Assembly (NCBI GenBank): GCA_021324465.1
Contig: JAJPJB010000077.1
Span: 1-35,723 of the forward strand
Length of the DNA: 35,723 nucleotides
Source: Hyphomicrobiaceae bacterium
Lineage (GTDB): Bacteria > Pseudomonadota > Alphaproteobacteria > Rhizobiales > Xanthobacteraceae
Direction of reading: 5' to 3'
Shown here: piece by piece, positions 25,223 to 33,577 of the stretch
How positions within the stretch are numbered: the first letter of the stretch is position 1
How the letters are laid out: each line of letters begins with the position of its first letter
Made by a program: the position numbers and the translations under genes
Notes under the pieces: generated by a model
What the model saw: the letters and a program-made list of their open reading frames with translations, nothing else
Told to the model about the DNA's origin: nothing
The model's database searches: none

Positions 25223-25602
25223 GTCCGCGCCCCACAATGGCGGTGCCACCCACGGCAATGCGCGACAAGCTTACCGCGGCGGCGCAAAGTCCGGAAGAAT
25301 TGTTATGAACCGTACAACCGCTGCGGCAGGACGGTTGCGTTCACGGCGCGCTCGACCATGCGGTCGCCGCCGAGAACGGAACCGAGCACGGCGAGGATCT
25401 CGCGAGCGGCCGCGATCAGCAGCAGGCGGCGCTGCGGCCGATAGTGGCAGTGAGGCGGTCGATCGCATTGGCCATGTCCGTCACGGTCTTTTGGGCGAAT
25501 TGCGCGCTGGCGGGGGTCGTGGCTAAACTCTTGGCTGACTCCAGCATGTCATAGCGTCCGCTTTGCCCAGCGCAGGGCCAGCGGCTGTACGGGACCACAG
25601 CA
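25223..25602 (-). other. Divergent gap with an unsupported short frame
   Basis: This 380-base gap separates the DUF2235 gene from the nitrile hydratase operon and must hold both promoters, which I cannot place. A 43-residue leftward frame (25416-25547) opens MLESAKSLATTPASAQFAQK and looks protein-like before stopping after SAACC; another frame continues with AAREILAVLGSVLGGDRM. This might be a small gene broken by a frameshift, but there is no family match to prove it. Confidence 0.3.
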
Positions 25603-26268
25603 ATGGCAAACGACCCCCATGTGACCGCCGCAGCGCATGTTCATCGTCACGACCATCCGCATGACGACCGCCACGGCTCGGAACTGTCGGAAATGCAGTT
25701 GCGGGTGCGCGCGCTCGAAACCGTGCTTGCCGAGAAGGGCTATATCGATCCGGCCGCCATCGATGCGCTGATCGAAGCCTATGAGACCAAGGTCGGGCCA
25801 CATATCGGCGCCCGCGTCGTCGCCAAGGCCTGGAGCGATCCGGCCTTCAAAAAGGCGCTGCTCGAAGACGCCACCAAGGCGGTGCTCGGCTTCGGCGTGA
25901 TCAACCGCGTCGGCGATCATCTGATCGCGGTGGAGAACACGCCGCAGCAGCACAATATGATCGTCTGCACCTTGTGCTCCTGCTATCCATGGGAAGTGCT
26001 TGGGCTACCGCCGGTCTGGTACAAGTCGGCGCCCTACCGCTCGCGCGCGGTCAACGATCCACGCGGCGTGCTCGCCGATTTCGGCGTGACGCTGCCGCCC
26101 GGCACCGCGATCCGAGTCTGGGATTCGACCGCCGAGACGCGATTCATCGTGCTGCCGATGCGCCCCGCAGGCACGCAAGGCTGGAGCGAAGAGGAGCTCG
26201 CTAAGCTTGTGACCCGCGACAGCATGATCGGCACCGGCTTTCCGAAGCAGCCGCACGAGGTCAAGTGA
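25603..26268 (+). CDS. Nitrile hydratase alpha subunit, cobalt type
   Basis: A 221-residue catalytic subunit. The metal site is VCTLCSC (C122, C125, S126, C127); Thr in the second place marks the cobalt rather than the iron class (which has Ser). It hydrates nitriles to amides in the cytoplasm as an alpha-beta pair. Residues 6-24 form a His/Asp-rich lead ([13 protein letters not shown]), longer than in many relatives, which could help gather metal. The beta subunit starts inside its stop codon. No amidase or aldoxime dehydratase gene is adjacent. Confidence 0.96.
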   Translation: MANDPHVTAAAHVHRHDHPHDDRHGSELSEMQLRVRALETVLAEKGYIDPAAIDALIEAYETKVGPHIGARVVAKAWSDPAFKKALLEDATKAVLGFGVINRVGDHLIAVENTPQQHNMIVCTLCSCYPWEVLGLPPVWYKSAPYRSRAVNDPRGVLADFGVTLPPGTAIRVWDSTAETRFIVLPMRPAGTQGWSEEELAKLVTRDSMIGTGFPKQPHEVK

Positions 26269-26924
26269 TGGACGGCATTCACGATATGGGCGGCATGCAC
26301 GGCTTCGGCAAAGTCGAGCCGGAAGAGAACGAGCCGGTGTTCCACGCTGAATGGGAGGGCCGCTGCCTAGCGCTCAACCGTGCCATGGGCTTCACCCGGC
26401 TGTGGACCATCGACCAGACCCGCGCCGGCATCGAGGAGTTGCCGCCTGACGTTTATCTGTCGAGCTCCTATTACAAGAAGTGGGCGCTGCGGCTTGAGAA
26501 CATGGTTGTGCAGCAAGGACTGGCCGACGCTGAGGAAATTCGAAACGGCCATGCCGCGCGCCCCGGCCGGCCGCTCAAACGCAAGCTGACGCTGGCCGAT
26601 GTGGACGCGTCGCTGACGCGCGGCTCCTACGCCCGACCGGCACCAGCGCCGGCGCGGTTTAAAGTCGGCGACCGCGTGCGCACCAAGAACATCCATCCGG
26701 CCACGCATACGCGGCTGCCGCGCTATGCGCGCGACAAGGTCGGCACCATCGCAGCGCTGCGCGGCTGTCATGTTTTTCCCGACACGGCGGCGATCGGCAA
26801 AGGCGAAAACCCGCAATGGCTCTATACCGTGCTGTTCGACGGCCGCGAATTGTGGGGCGAGGCCGCCGAGTCCTTGCTGAAGGTCTCGATCGAGGCCTTT
26901 GAGCCTTATCTGGAGCCGGCATGA
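26268..26924 (+). CDS. Nitrile hydratase beta subunit
   Basis: A 218-residue subunit opening with the family signature [16 protein letters not shown]. The middle has YLSSSYYKKWALRLE and the end an SH3-like domain (FKVGDRVRTKNIHPATHTRLPRYARDKVGTI). It completes the active site with arginines that contact the alpha-subunit cysteine oxides. ATG 26268 overlaps the alpha stop (TGATG), giving coupled translation in the normal alpha-beta order; a GTG one codon earlier is less likely. Confidence 0.96.
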   Translation: MDGIHDMGGMHGFGKVEPEENEPVFHAEWEGRCLALNRAMGFTRLWTIDQTRAGIEELPPDVYLSSSYYKKWALRLENMVVQQGLADAEEIRNGHAARPGRPLKRKLTLADVDASLTRGSYARPAPAPARFKVGDRVRTKNIHPATHTRLPRYARDKVGTIAALRGCHVFPDTAAIGKGENPQWLYTVLFDGRELWGEAAESLLKVSIEAFEPYLEPA

Positions 26925-27307
26925 ACGCCGATAGCAGCTCGCTCCGTTGGTCCGGCGGGAATGACCCGCCACGCATTCCCCGCGACAGCGACGGCGCGGT
27001 TTTCAACGCGCCTTGGCAAGCGGAAGCCTTTGCGCTCGCGGTCTCGCTCAGCGAGCGCGGCGTGTTCACTTGGGCGGAATGGGCGGCGACGCTCGGCGAT
27101 GAGATCAAAAAGGCGCAAGCCGCCGGCGATCCTGACACCGGCGCGACCTATTATCATCACTGGCTCGCCGCGCTTGAGCGCATCCTCGCCGAAAAGGGTG
27201 TCACCAGCGCGGCGCAGCTCGCGCGCACGCGCGATGCCTGGGAGCGCGCCTGCGCGCGTACGCCGCACGGCGTGCCGATCGAATTGCGGCCGGACGATTA
27301 TCAGTAG
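26921..27307 (+). CDS. Nitrile hydratase accessory (activator) protein
   Basis: A 128-residue protein that overlaps the beta gene by four bases (ATGA). FNAPWQAEAFALAVSLSERGVFTWAEWAATLG matches the amino half of the beta-like activator (P14K/NhlE type) that swaps the alpha subunit and helps insert cobalt. YYHHWLAALERILAEKG is also typical. The operon is thus complete for making active enzyme, but no cobalt permease gene (NhlF) is beside it. Confidence 0.92.
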   Translation: MNADSSSLRWSGGNDPPRIPRDSDGAVFNAPWQAEAFALAVSLSERGVFTWAEWAATLGDEIKKAQAAGDPDTGATYYHHWLAALERILAEKGVTSAAQLARTRDAWERACARTPHGVPIELRPDDYQ

Positions 27308-27376
27308 CCTGGAGCTTTTTCACATTCGATGGAAACGGAGCGCTCCAGGTTCTTTGTTTTGTCGCGTTTTCTTACG
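27308..27376. repeat. Dispersed palindrome, copy B, acting as probable terminator
   Basis: CCTGGAGC (27308-27315) pairs with GCTCCAGG (27342-27349), followed by the T-rich TTCTTTGTTTTGTCGCGTTTTC. In reverse the block matches the joining part of copy A at 1804-1840. It lies just after the nitrile hydratase operon and before the convergent TRAP gene, a natural place to end both. Confidence 0.75.
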
Positions 27377-27476
27377 GAAGACCGCTTTCCGCTCTTTCGG
27401 AAAATCTTTAGGCTCCTTTGCGGGCAAACCGAATTGCCGGCTTACGCGGGAATGAGCGGAACGTGCCGACCGCCGC

Positions 27477-28952
27477 TCACAGCATGCCCAGCGCATGCGG
27501 CAGCCAGAGCGAGAGCGCCGGGATGTAGGTCACCAGCCCCAAGAAGATCAGCATGGTGAGGAGCCATGGCAGCACGGCAATGGTGAGCTCGCTGATACCC
27601 ATCTTGGTGATGCCGGCAGCGACATAGAGATTGAGCCCGACCGGCGGATGGCACAGGCCGACTTCCATATTGACCGCCATGAGGATGCCGAGATGGACCG
27701 GATGCACTCCGAGCGCGGCCGCCATCGGAAACAGGATCGGCGCCATGATCAAGGTGATTGCCGCCGGGTCCATGAAATTGCCGGCGGCGAGCAGGACCAC
27801 ATTGGTGACAAGGAGAAAGGCGACGATGCCGAAGCCCTGCGCCGTCATCCAGCCGGCCATGGACTGCGGGATCTGTTCCGAAGTGAGCAGCCAGGAAAAC
27901 ACCGCCGCGTTGGTGATGATATAGAGGATCATCGCGCTCATCGACGCGGCCTTGAGCAGCACCGCCGGCACTTCGGACAGCTTCAGACCCTTATAGACAA
28001 AGACCGCGATGAAGAAGGCGTAGACGGCGGCGCAGGCGGCCGCTTCGGTCGGCGTGAACAGGCCGGAATAGATGCCGCCCAGCACCAACAGGATCAGCAG
28101 CAGCCCCCAAACGCTTTCGCGGAAGGCGCGCCAGCACTGCCGCCAGTCGGAGCGCTCCATGCGCGGATAATCGTAGCGCCAGGCGCGGTACCAGGTGGTG
28201 GCGCCGAGCATCGTCGCCAGCATCAGGCCCGGAATGAGCGCTGCGATGAACAATTGGCCGATGGAGGCGGAATCGACGACCGCCCCAGTCGGCCCGCGCG
28301 GCTGCATGCCCGAGGTCGCCACCGCGTAGATCACGAGATTGATCGACGGGGGAAACAGGATGCCGAGCGCGCCGGAGGTGGCGATTACGCCGGCGGAAAA
28401 GCGTGGCGGATAGCCCTGCTGCATCAACGCCGGCAGGATGATCGAGCCGATGCCGACAACGGTCGCCACCGAGGAGCCCGAGATCGCCGCAAACAGCGCG
28501 CAGGCGACCACGCCGGCCAGCCCCAGGCCGCCATACCAGTGCCCGATCATTGCGGTGGCGAAATCGATCATGCGGCGCGCCACCCCGCCGGCGGTCAAAA
28601 AGTTGCCGGCCAGGATGAAGAACGGGATCGCCATGATCTCGAAGCGGTCGATGCTGGTGAACAGTTTCAGGCCCACCATCTTCGGATCGACATTCGACAG
28701 AATGAACAAATAGACCAGCACCGATAGGCCGAGCGCAATCGAGATCGGCATGCCCGAGGCCATCAGCGCCAGCAGCATGGCGAAGAGAAGCTCGGCGCGC
28801 ACCGTGTGCGAGAGCTCGATGACATGCAGCCGCGCGGCAAAGCAGATCACCGCCAGTGCAATCGGCGTGATGACGATCAGCCCCGAGGTGAAGGCCGCCG
28901 CGAACGGCCGCGGCGGCGCCGCCGCCTTCGTGCCGTGGAAGATCGCCGTCAT
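27477..28952 (-). CDS. dctM: TRAP transporter large permease (DctM)
   Basis: A 491-residue inner-membrane protein with about 12-14 hydrophobic spans; the carboxy-terminal GVTKMGISE-like region here reads AAGITKMGISELT, and GGLGLAGVVACALFAAISGSS and GILFPPSINLVIYAV are family hallmarks. Longer than the usual 425, with an amino-terminal extension of about 50 residues and a long middle loop. It moves solute with sodium. It overlaps dctQ by four bases. Confidence 0.95.
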   Translation of the reverse strand: MTAIFHGTKAAAPPRPFAAAFTSGLIVITPIALAVICFAARLHVIELSHTVRAELLFAMLLALMASGMPISIALGLSVLVYLFILSNVDPKMVGLKLFTSIDRFEIMAIPFFILAGNFLTAGGVARRMIDFATAMIGHWYGGLGLAGVVACALFAAISGSSVATVVGIGSIILPALMQQGYPPRFSAGVIATSGALGILFPPSINLVIYAVATSGMQPRGPTGAVVDSASIGQLFIAALIPGLMLATMLGATTWYRAWRYDYPRMERSDWRQCWRAFRESVWGLLLILLVLGGIYSGLFTPTEAAACAAVYAFFIAVFVYKGLKLSEVPAVLLKAASMSAMILYIITNAAVFSWLLTSEQIPQSMAGWMTAQGFGIVAFLLVTNVVLLAAGNFMDPAAITLIMAPILFPMAAALGVHPVHLGILMAVNMEVGLCHPPVGLNLYVAAGITKMGISELTIAVLPWLLTMLIFLGLVTYIPALSLWLPHALGML

Positions 28953-29587
28953 CGCGCCGTCTCCGGCGCCGGCACCGCCGGCGGCGTCTGGTCATGCGGC
29001 TCCTCGTATTCGACGCCATGGCCGGTATGCGGCACATGGCCGGTGCGCAGATAGCGCCACATCACCTGCAGAAAGCGAAAGCACATCAGATAAGTACCGA
29101 GCGGGATGCACAGATAGATCATCCAGCTCGGCCATTCGAGCTCCGGCGAAACCTGGTCCGGATCGAGCTCGTAGACATAGACCGCGCCCAAAGTGCCGAT
29201 GACGCCCGTGAACAAGGCGCCGCACAACAGCGCGAAGACGATCACCGGGGTGCGCGTCGCCGGCGTGAGCTTCTTCACAAAAACATCGACGCCGACATGG
29301 ATGCCGGTGCGCACGCCCAGCGCAGCGCCGAATTTCGCCATCCACACGAACATGTAGGTGGCGAGTTCCTGCGCCCAGGATAAATTCACCGCGGCGAGCT
29401 TGAGATAGACGAAGCTCGCAGCGGCCTTGAGCCAAAGCAGATTGTGCAGCGCCGCCCAGCGTGCGAGACCGGCCGAGTTGCTGGCGCCATAGCGGTGCAC
29501 GACGGCGACGAAGGTCAGGATCGTCGCCGCGCCGATCAGCGCGACGATGATCCACTCTTCGAGCCTATTGAGGATGCGGTCGAGCAC
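28949..29587 (-). CDS. dctQ: TRAP transporter small permease (DctQ)
   Basis: A 212-residue membrane protein with four main spans: EEWIIVALIGAATILTFVAVVHRY, an inserted segment before LSWAQELATYMFVWMAKFGAALGVR (the family core), VIVFALLCGALFTGVIGTL, and WMIYLCIPLGTYLMCFRFLQ. The GTG at 29587 is proposed as start; the frame runs to 29665, but that part comes from a dispersed palindrome. The carboxy tail is hydrophilic and Pro/Glu-rich. Confidence 0.88.
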   Translation of the reverse strand: MLDRILNRLEEWIIVALIGAATILTFVAVVHRYGASNSAGLARWAALHNLLWLKAAASFVYLKLAAVNLSWAQELATYMFVWMAKFGAALGVRTGIHVGVDVFVKKLTPATRTPVIVFALLCGALFTGVIGTLGAVYVYELDPDQVSPELEWPSWMIYLCIPLGTYLMCFRFLQVMWRYLRTGHVPHTGHGVEYEEPHDQTPPAVPAPETAR

Positions 29588-29620
29588 TAGCGTCCCCACA
29601 CGCCAAATCCGCGGGCTCCT

Positions 29621-29669
29621 GCACATGTCGTTAGTGGAAAACCTGTTTCCACCTTTTCGGGACATGCGC
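29621..29669. repeat. Dispersed palindrome, copy C
   Basis: GTGGAAA and TTTCCAC (29634-29652) form the core; outer GCACATGTC and GGACATGCGC are near-inverse. It is similar in plan to the GATCATGC type at 2472. It lies between dctP and dctQ, so it may lower read-through to the permease genes or stabilise the dctP message. Confidence 0.6.
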
Positions 29670-29693
29670 TAATGCGCGCGGATCAACCGTCCC

Positions 29694-30728
29694 TTAGGTC
29701 TGCGGCGGGGTGAAGCCCGACGCCTTGTAGATCTTGTCGAGAAAATCCTTGCCGAAGCGGCCCCGCATTTCCTGATGCACCGGCATCAGCTTGGCGATCC
29801 AGGCCTTCTTTTCCTGGTCGGTGAGGACATGGAATTCCATCTTGCCGGTCGCCTTGATCTGATCGAGCGCGGCAGCGTTGTCGTGCGCCGCGGTGTCATT
29901 GAAGAACTTCGTCGATTCCTGCACGGCGCGATCGAGGCCGGGGCGGACATCGGCCGGCAGCGTATTCCAGAAATTCTTGTTGGTGAGCAGGGCGTATGTG
30001 AGCCGGCCGTGATAGGACACGGTAAGATATTTCTGCACGTCATAGAATTTCTGCGTCCAGATATTCGACGGCACATTGTCCTCGCCGTCGACCACGCCGG
30101 TCTGCAGCGCCTGGTAGAGCTCGCCGAAGGCGATGATCTGCGGAATGGCGCCAAGCTGGCGGGCCACCGCGTCGAGCACCTTGCTGCCTTGGATGCGCAT
30201 CTTCATGCCCTGGAAATCGTCGGGCATGATCAGCGGCTTGTTCGCGGTATAGACGTGGGCGCCGTTGTCCCAATAGGCGAGCGGTTTCACGCCCTTGTCT
30301 TCGAGCTTCTTGTTGAGGTCGCCCATCATCGGGCTCGCCATCATCTGCCGTGCGTGCTCGTCGTCGCTCATCAGAAACGGCAGATCGAAGACGTCGAATT
30401 CCTTCACCCCGAGCGGGCCGAATTTCGAGATCGACGGCGCCAGGAGATGGACCGAGCCGAGCTGCAGCGCTTCGAGTTCTTCTTTGTCCTTATAGAGCGA
30501 GGAGTTCGGATAGACCTCCACGGTGACTTTGCCGTCGGTATATTTCTCGGCCAATTGCTTGAACAAAAGTGCGGCCTTGCCCTTGGGCGCGTCGGGCGAC
30601 ACCACATGGCTGAACTTGATCACGAGCGGATCGGCAAAAGCCGGTTTGCCGAGGCCGAGAACCGGCAAGCTGCCCGCAACGCCGGCTGCAATGCCGAGGG
30701 CCGCACGCCTGGTGACTTGATGCTTCAT
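29694..30728 (-). CDS. dctP: TRAP transporter solute-binding protein (DctP)
   Basis: A 344-residue periplasmic protein. ATG 30728 follows GGGAGGAAG. The signal has a TRRAALG start, which suggests Tat export, and ends near KPAFA. The mature protein starts DPLVIKFSHVVSPDAPKGKAA. The carboxylate-binding Arg is R178 in GMKMRIQG; YQALQTGVVDGEDNVPSN is the other hallmark. Ligands of the family are dicarboxylates, sialic acid or sugar acids; the kinase upstream favours a sugar acid. Confidence 0.95.
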   Translation of the reverse strand: MKHQVTRRAALGIAAGVAGSLPVLGLGKPAFADPLVIKFSHVVSPDAPKGKAALLFKQLAEKYTDGKVTVEVYPNSSLYKDKEELEALQLGSVHLLAPSISKFGPLGVKEFDVFDLPFLMSDDEHARQMMASPMMGDLNKKLEDKGVKPLAYWDNGAHVYTANKPLIMPDDFQGMKMRIQGSKVLDAVARQLGAIPQIIAFGELYQALQTGVVDGEDNVPSNIWTQKFYDVQKYLTVSYHGRLTYALLTNKNFWNTLPADVRPGLDRAVQESTKFFNDTAAHDNAAALDQIKATGKMEFHVLTDQEKKAWIAKLMPVHQEMRGRFGKDFLDKIYKASGFTPPQT

Positions 30729-30904
30729 CGAACTTCCTCCCTGCTGCGGCCGCGCCGACCGAACGTTGAAAAGCGGGCTCACGGACCTTAAAGCCGGCCT
30801 GTTTTCCAGCCCAGTCCATGACGCCTCGGTGTCTTCATACCGCGAAAGAACCGCCCGGCCAATGCCGGTCGTGACCAAAACGATCAGCAAAAACCTTTAA
30901 TTGG

Positions 30905-31828
30905 CTAATGCATGGCGGCTTCGGCCCGCGGCATAAGCGCGCCCGGATGGCGGATGACATCGCCGGCGAGCCGATGCGCCGCAGTTGCCGCTTTGACCGG
31001 CTCGCTGCCGGAGAGCCGCGCGGCGAGATAGCCGGCGTTAAAGCTGTCGCCGGCCGCCGTGGCATCGACCGGCACCACGACCTCCGGCACCGGGACAAAT
31101 TCCTGGCTGCTGGAAGTCGCCACCAGCGCCGAATTGGGTCCGTTCTTCACCACGATCTCGCCGATGCCGAAGGCTTGCAGCCGCGCCACCGTCGCCTCGG
31201 GGCTTGGATCGCCCCACAGCACCGCCTCGTCGTCGAAAGTCGGCAGCGCGATGTCGACGCGCTTGAGCGCCTCGATGAAGACGGTCCGCGTGCGTTGCAG
31301 ATCGCCCTTCCAGGCGCGCGGCCGGAAATTGCCGTCGAAGGCGACCTTGGCGCCCTGCTGGCGCGCGACTTCCAGAACCGCGAGCAAACGGCCAAGTCCG
31401 GTATTCGAATAAAGCGACAGCGTAATCCCGGAAAAATAAATCAGCCGCGCCGTCGTCAGCCGCTCGGCGATCCGCATCCAGTCCGGCAGTTCGAACAGTT
31501 CCGCGGCAGGCGCGCCGTCGCGCCAGTAACGTATTTTACGTTCTCCACCCGGCTCGTTCTCGATCAGGCTGAGGCCAGGCAGCCGGCGCGGTACGCGAAG
31601 AATGAGATCGGCGCCGAGCCCCTCGACGGCGGCAAGCGCCAGGACGCTGTCGGAATACGGATCGTCGCCGACGGCGCTGGCAAAGACGACATCGAGGCCG
31701 GCGCGGGCCAGATAGATCGCCGTGTTGAACGTATCGCCGCCACACGACAGGCCGAACCGCCCGTCGGCGCCGCGGGCCAATTCGATCAAGGCTTCACCGA
31801 CGCAGACGATACCCTTTTGCTCACCCAT
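30905..31828 (-). CDS. kdgK: 2-keto-3-deoxygluconate kinase (PfkB family)
   Basis: A 307-residue PfkB sugar kinase. GGDTFNTAIYLARAG (30-44) is the first family signature; DATAAGDSFNAGYL (255-268) is the second, with D261 as catalytic base. FRPRAWKG and YWRDGAPA fit 2-keto-3-deoxygluconate kinases, which feed sugar acids into the Entner-Doudoroff route. It lies 176 bases upstream of dctP and 89 bases after znuB, all leftward. ATG 31828 gives a normal short lead; the frame is open far upstream but that overlaps znuB. Another PfkB substrate cannot be excluded. Confidence 0.85.
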   Translation of the reverse strand: MGEQKGIVCVGEALIELARGADGRFGLSCGGDTFNTAIYLARAGLDVVFASAVGDDPYSDSVLALAAVEGLGADLILRVPRRLPGLSLIENEPGGERKIRYWRDGAPAAELFELPDWMRIAERLTTARLIYFSGITLSLYSNTGLGRLLAVLEVARQQGAKVAFDGNFRPRAWKGDLQRTRTVFIEALKRVDIALPTFDDEAVLWGDPSPEATVARLQAFGIGEIVVKNGPNSALVATSSSQEFVPVPEVVVPVDATAAGDSFNAGYLAARLSGSEPVKAATAAHRLAGDVIRHPGALMPRAEAAMH

Positions 31829-31917
31829 GTCGCTGGCCCGAGATTGACGCGGCGGAAGCGCGACAATGGCGATCCGCGCGGCGGCTGGCAATAGTGCGTC
31901 GAAGCACCGTCGGCGCT

Positions 31918-32763
31918 TCAAGGCTGCAAAGGGCGGCCCTCGGTTGCTCTGTCGATCGTGTGACGCGACGAACGCGGCATCCCGCTGCCGACGATGAGCG
32001 CGACGAGATAGCCGGCTGCACTTAAAACCGAGATGCAAAAACTCACCGGCCAGTCGGTATAATAGGCGGCGCCGATGCCGATCCAGGCTTCCGCCACCGC
32101 AAGCGCCGCCGCCAAGATCAAGCCGCTCCACAATCCGGTAACCAGCCGCTGCGCCGTCGCCGGCGGCCCGACCGTGAGACTGAAGACCAGGAGAACACCG
32201 ACAATCTGCGCGCTTTCCGAAACGGCAAGCGCGACCACGGCCAAGAAAGCGGTCGAGACGAAGCGCAGCGGCACGCCTTTCGCTTCGGCGAGTTCCGGCT
32301 GCAGCGAAGCAAAGATCAGCGGGCGCATGATCGCGGCAAGGCTCGCGAGCGTCACCGCGCTGAGAACAGCGAGCGCGGCAATCGTCCCCGGCGCGACCGC
32401 GAGCACATTGCCGAACAGCAAGGCCGTCGCTTCGGTCGCAAACGCAGTGTAGTAGTGCAGGAACAACAGACCGAAGCCGAGTGCAAGCGCGAGCACCGCG
32501 CCCACCGCGACATCGCGCCCGCTGATCCGCTCGCCGAGCACGCCCATGCCGATGCCGGCGGCGAGCGTGAAACCGACCAGTCCCCAAACCGGCGCAAGTC
32601 CGACCAAGACCGCCCCGGTGGCTCCGGCAAAGCCGATATGGCCAAGCGCGTGGCCGGCGAAGGTTTGTCCGCGCAGCACCAAAAAATAGCCGACCATGCC
32701 TGAGACGACGGCTGCCAGCCCCGCGGCGACGAAGGCGCTGCGCATGAAATCATATTCAAACAT
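31918..32763 (-). CDS. znuB: Zinc/manganese-type ABC transporter permease (ZnuB)
   Basis: A 281-residue inner-membrane protein with about eight spans, of the ABC-3 metal permease family. RGQTFAGHALGHIGFAGATGAVLVG and VGVLLVFSLTVGPPATAQRL are family hallmarks. Its ATG (32763) lies eight bases inside the end of znuC, so the genes are coupled. The frame starts from 32880 but that part is the znuC His-rich tail in another frame. Confidence 0.93.
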   Translation of the reverse strand: MFEYDFMRSAFVAAGLAAVVSGMVGYFLVLRGQTFAGHALGHIGFAGATGAVLVGLAPVWGLVGFTLAAGIGMGVLGERISGRDVAVGAVLALALGFGLLFLHYYTAFATEATALLFGNVLAVAPGTIAALAVLSAVTLASLAAIMRPLIFASLQPELAEAKGVPLRFVSTAFLAVVALAVSESAQIVGVLLVFSLTVGPPATAQRLVTGLWSGLILAAALAVAEAWIGIGAAYYTDWPVSFCISVLSAAGYLVALIVGSGMPRSSRHTIDRATEGRPLQP

Positions 32764-33577
32764 GGTGGTGATGGTGGTCGTGCGCGTGGTCGTGCAGATG
32801 ATCGCAACGCTCGACGTCGCGGCCGCGCGACAATACAAAAATGTGTCCGTCGGCGCGCACGACATCGATGCGGGCGCCATAGAGCCGGCTTAGCACCGGA
32901 CCGGTGACCACCTCGCCGACGGTGCCGAGCGCGGCCTGTCCGTTGCCGAGATAGAGCACGCGATCGAGCGCGCCGATCAGCTGATTGAGCTCATGCGCAC
33001 TGAACAAAACCGTGATGTTGCGCTCGCGCGCGAAGCGCCGCACCAGATCGATGATCTCCTCCTGATAGCGATAATCGAGGCTGATCAGCGGCTCGTCGAG
33101 CAGCAGGAGCCGCGGCTCGCCGAGCAAGGCTTGCGCCAGCAGGAGACGCTGGCGCTCGCCGCCGGACATGTCGGACAGCGGACGCTCGGCCAGTTCGCGC
33201 GCCCCGGCGTCGGCAAGCTTGCCCTCGATCGCCTTGCGATCGAGATTCGACAGCACGGGAATGCCCCAGCGCTCGCCGCGCACCGAGCTTGCGATGAAAT
33301 CGAAGCCCCGCACGCGCAGATCCGGCATGACCGTGCGCAGCTGCGGCACGTAGCCGATGACGGGATCGCCGCGCCGCGGCGCGCGATCAAAGACGTGGAT
33401 GGCGCCGCCGCTCGGCCGCACCAGGCCGACAATCGCGCGCATCAGTGTGGTCTTGCCCGCGCCGTTGGGGCCAAGCACGCCGATGAATTCGCCCTGGGCA
33501 ATGGCAAAGCTGGCGTCGACCAGAACGCCACGGCCGCCGAGCCTGATGGTCACGTGATCGAATTCTATGACGTTCAT
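32756..33577 (-). CDS. znuC: Metal ABC transporter ATP-binding protein with His-rich tail (ZnuC)
   Basis: A 273-residue ATPase. Walker A GPNGAGKT (36-43), signature MSGGERQ (137-143), Walker B LLLLDEP (157-163) and the switch His in FSAHELN are intact. Residues 258-272 (CDHLHDHAHDHHHHH) hold nine His, a likely metal-binding tail on the cytoplasmic side. ATG 33577 overlaps the znuA stop by four bases. It powers zinc uptake through ZnuB. Confidence 0.95.
   Translation of the reverse strand: MNVIEFDHVTIRLGGRGVLVDASFAIAQGEFIGVLGPNGAGKTTLMRAIVGLVRPSGGAIHVFDRAPRRGDPVIGYVPQLRTVMPDLRVRGFDFIASSVRGERWGIPVLSNLDRKAIEGKLADAGARELAERPLSDMSGGERQRLLLAQALLGEPRLLLLDEPLISLDYRYQEEIIDLVRRFARERNITVLFSAHELNQLIGALDRVLYLGNGQAALGTVGEVVTGPVLSRLYGARIDVVRADGHIFVLSRGRDVERCDHLHDHAHDHHHHHV

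Noticed and set aside
27495-28727. 410-residue rightward frame rich in His, Asp, Arg and Gln
   Set aside because: Antisense shadow of dctM; hydrophobic codons read backwards give this composition.
29588-29665. Longer start for DctQ
   Set aside because: The extra residues are encoded by a dispersed palindrome; GTG 29587 gives a normal DctQ start.
31829-32587. Amino-terminal extension of the KDG kinase frame into znuB
   Set aside because: It overlaps znuB in another frame and is Arg/Ala-rich; the kinase fold starts normally at 31828.
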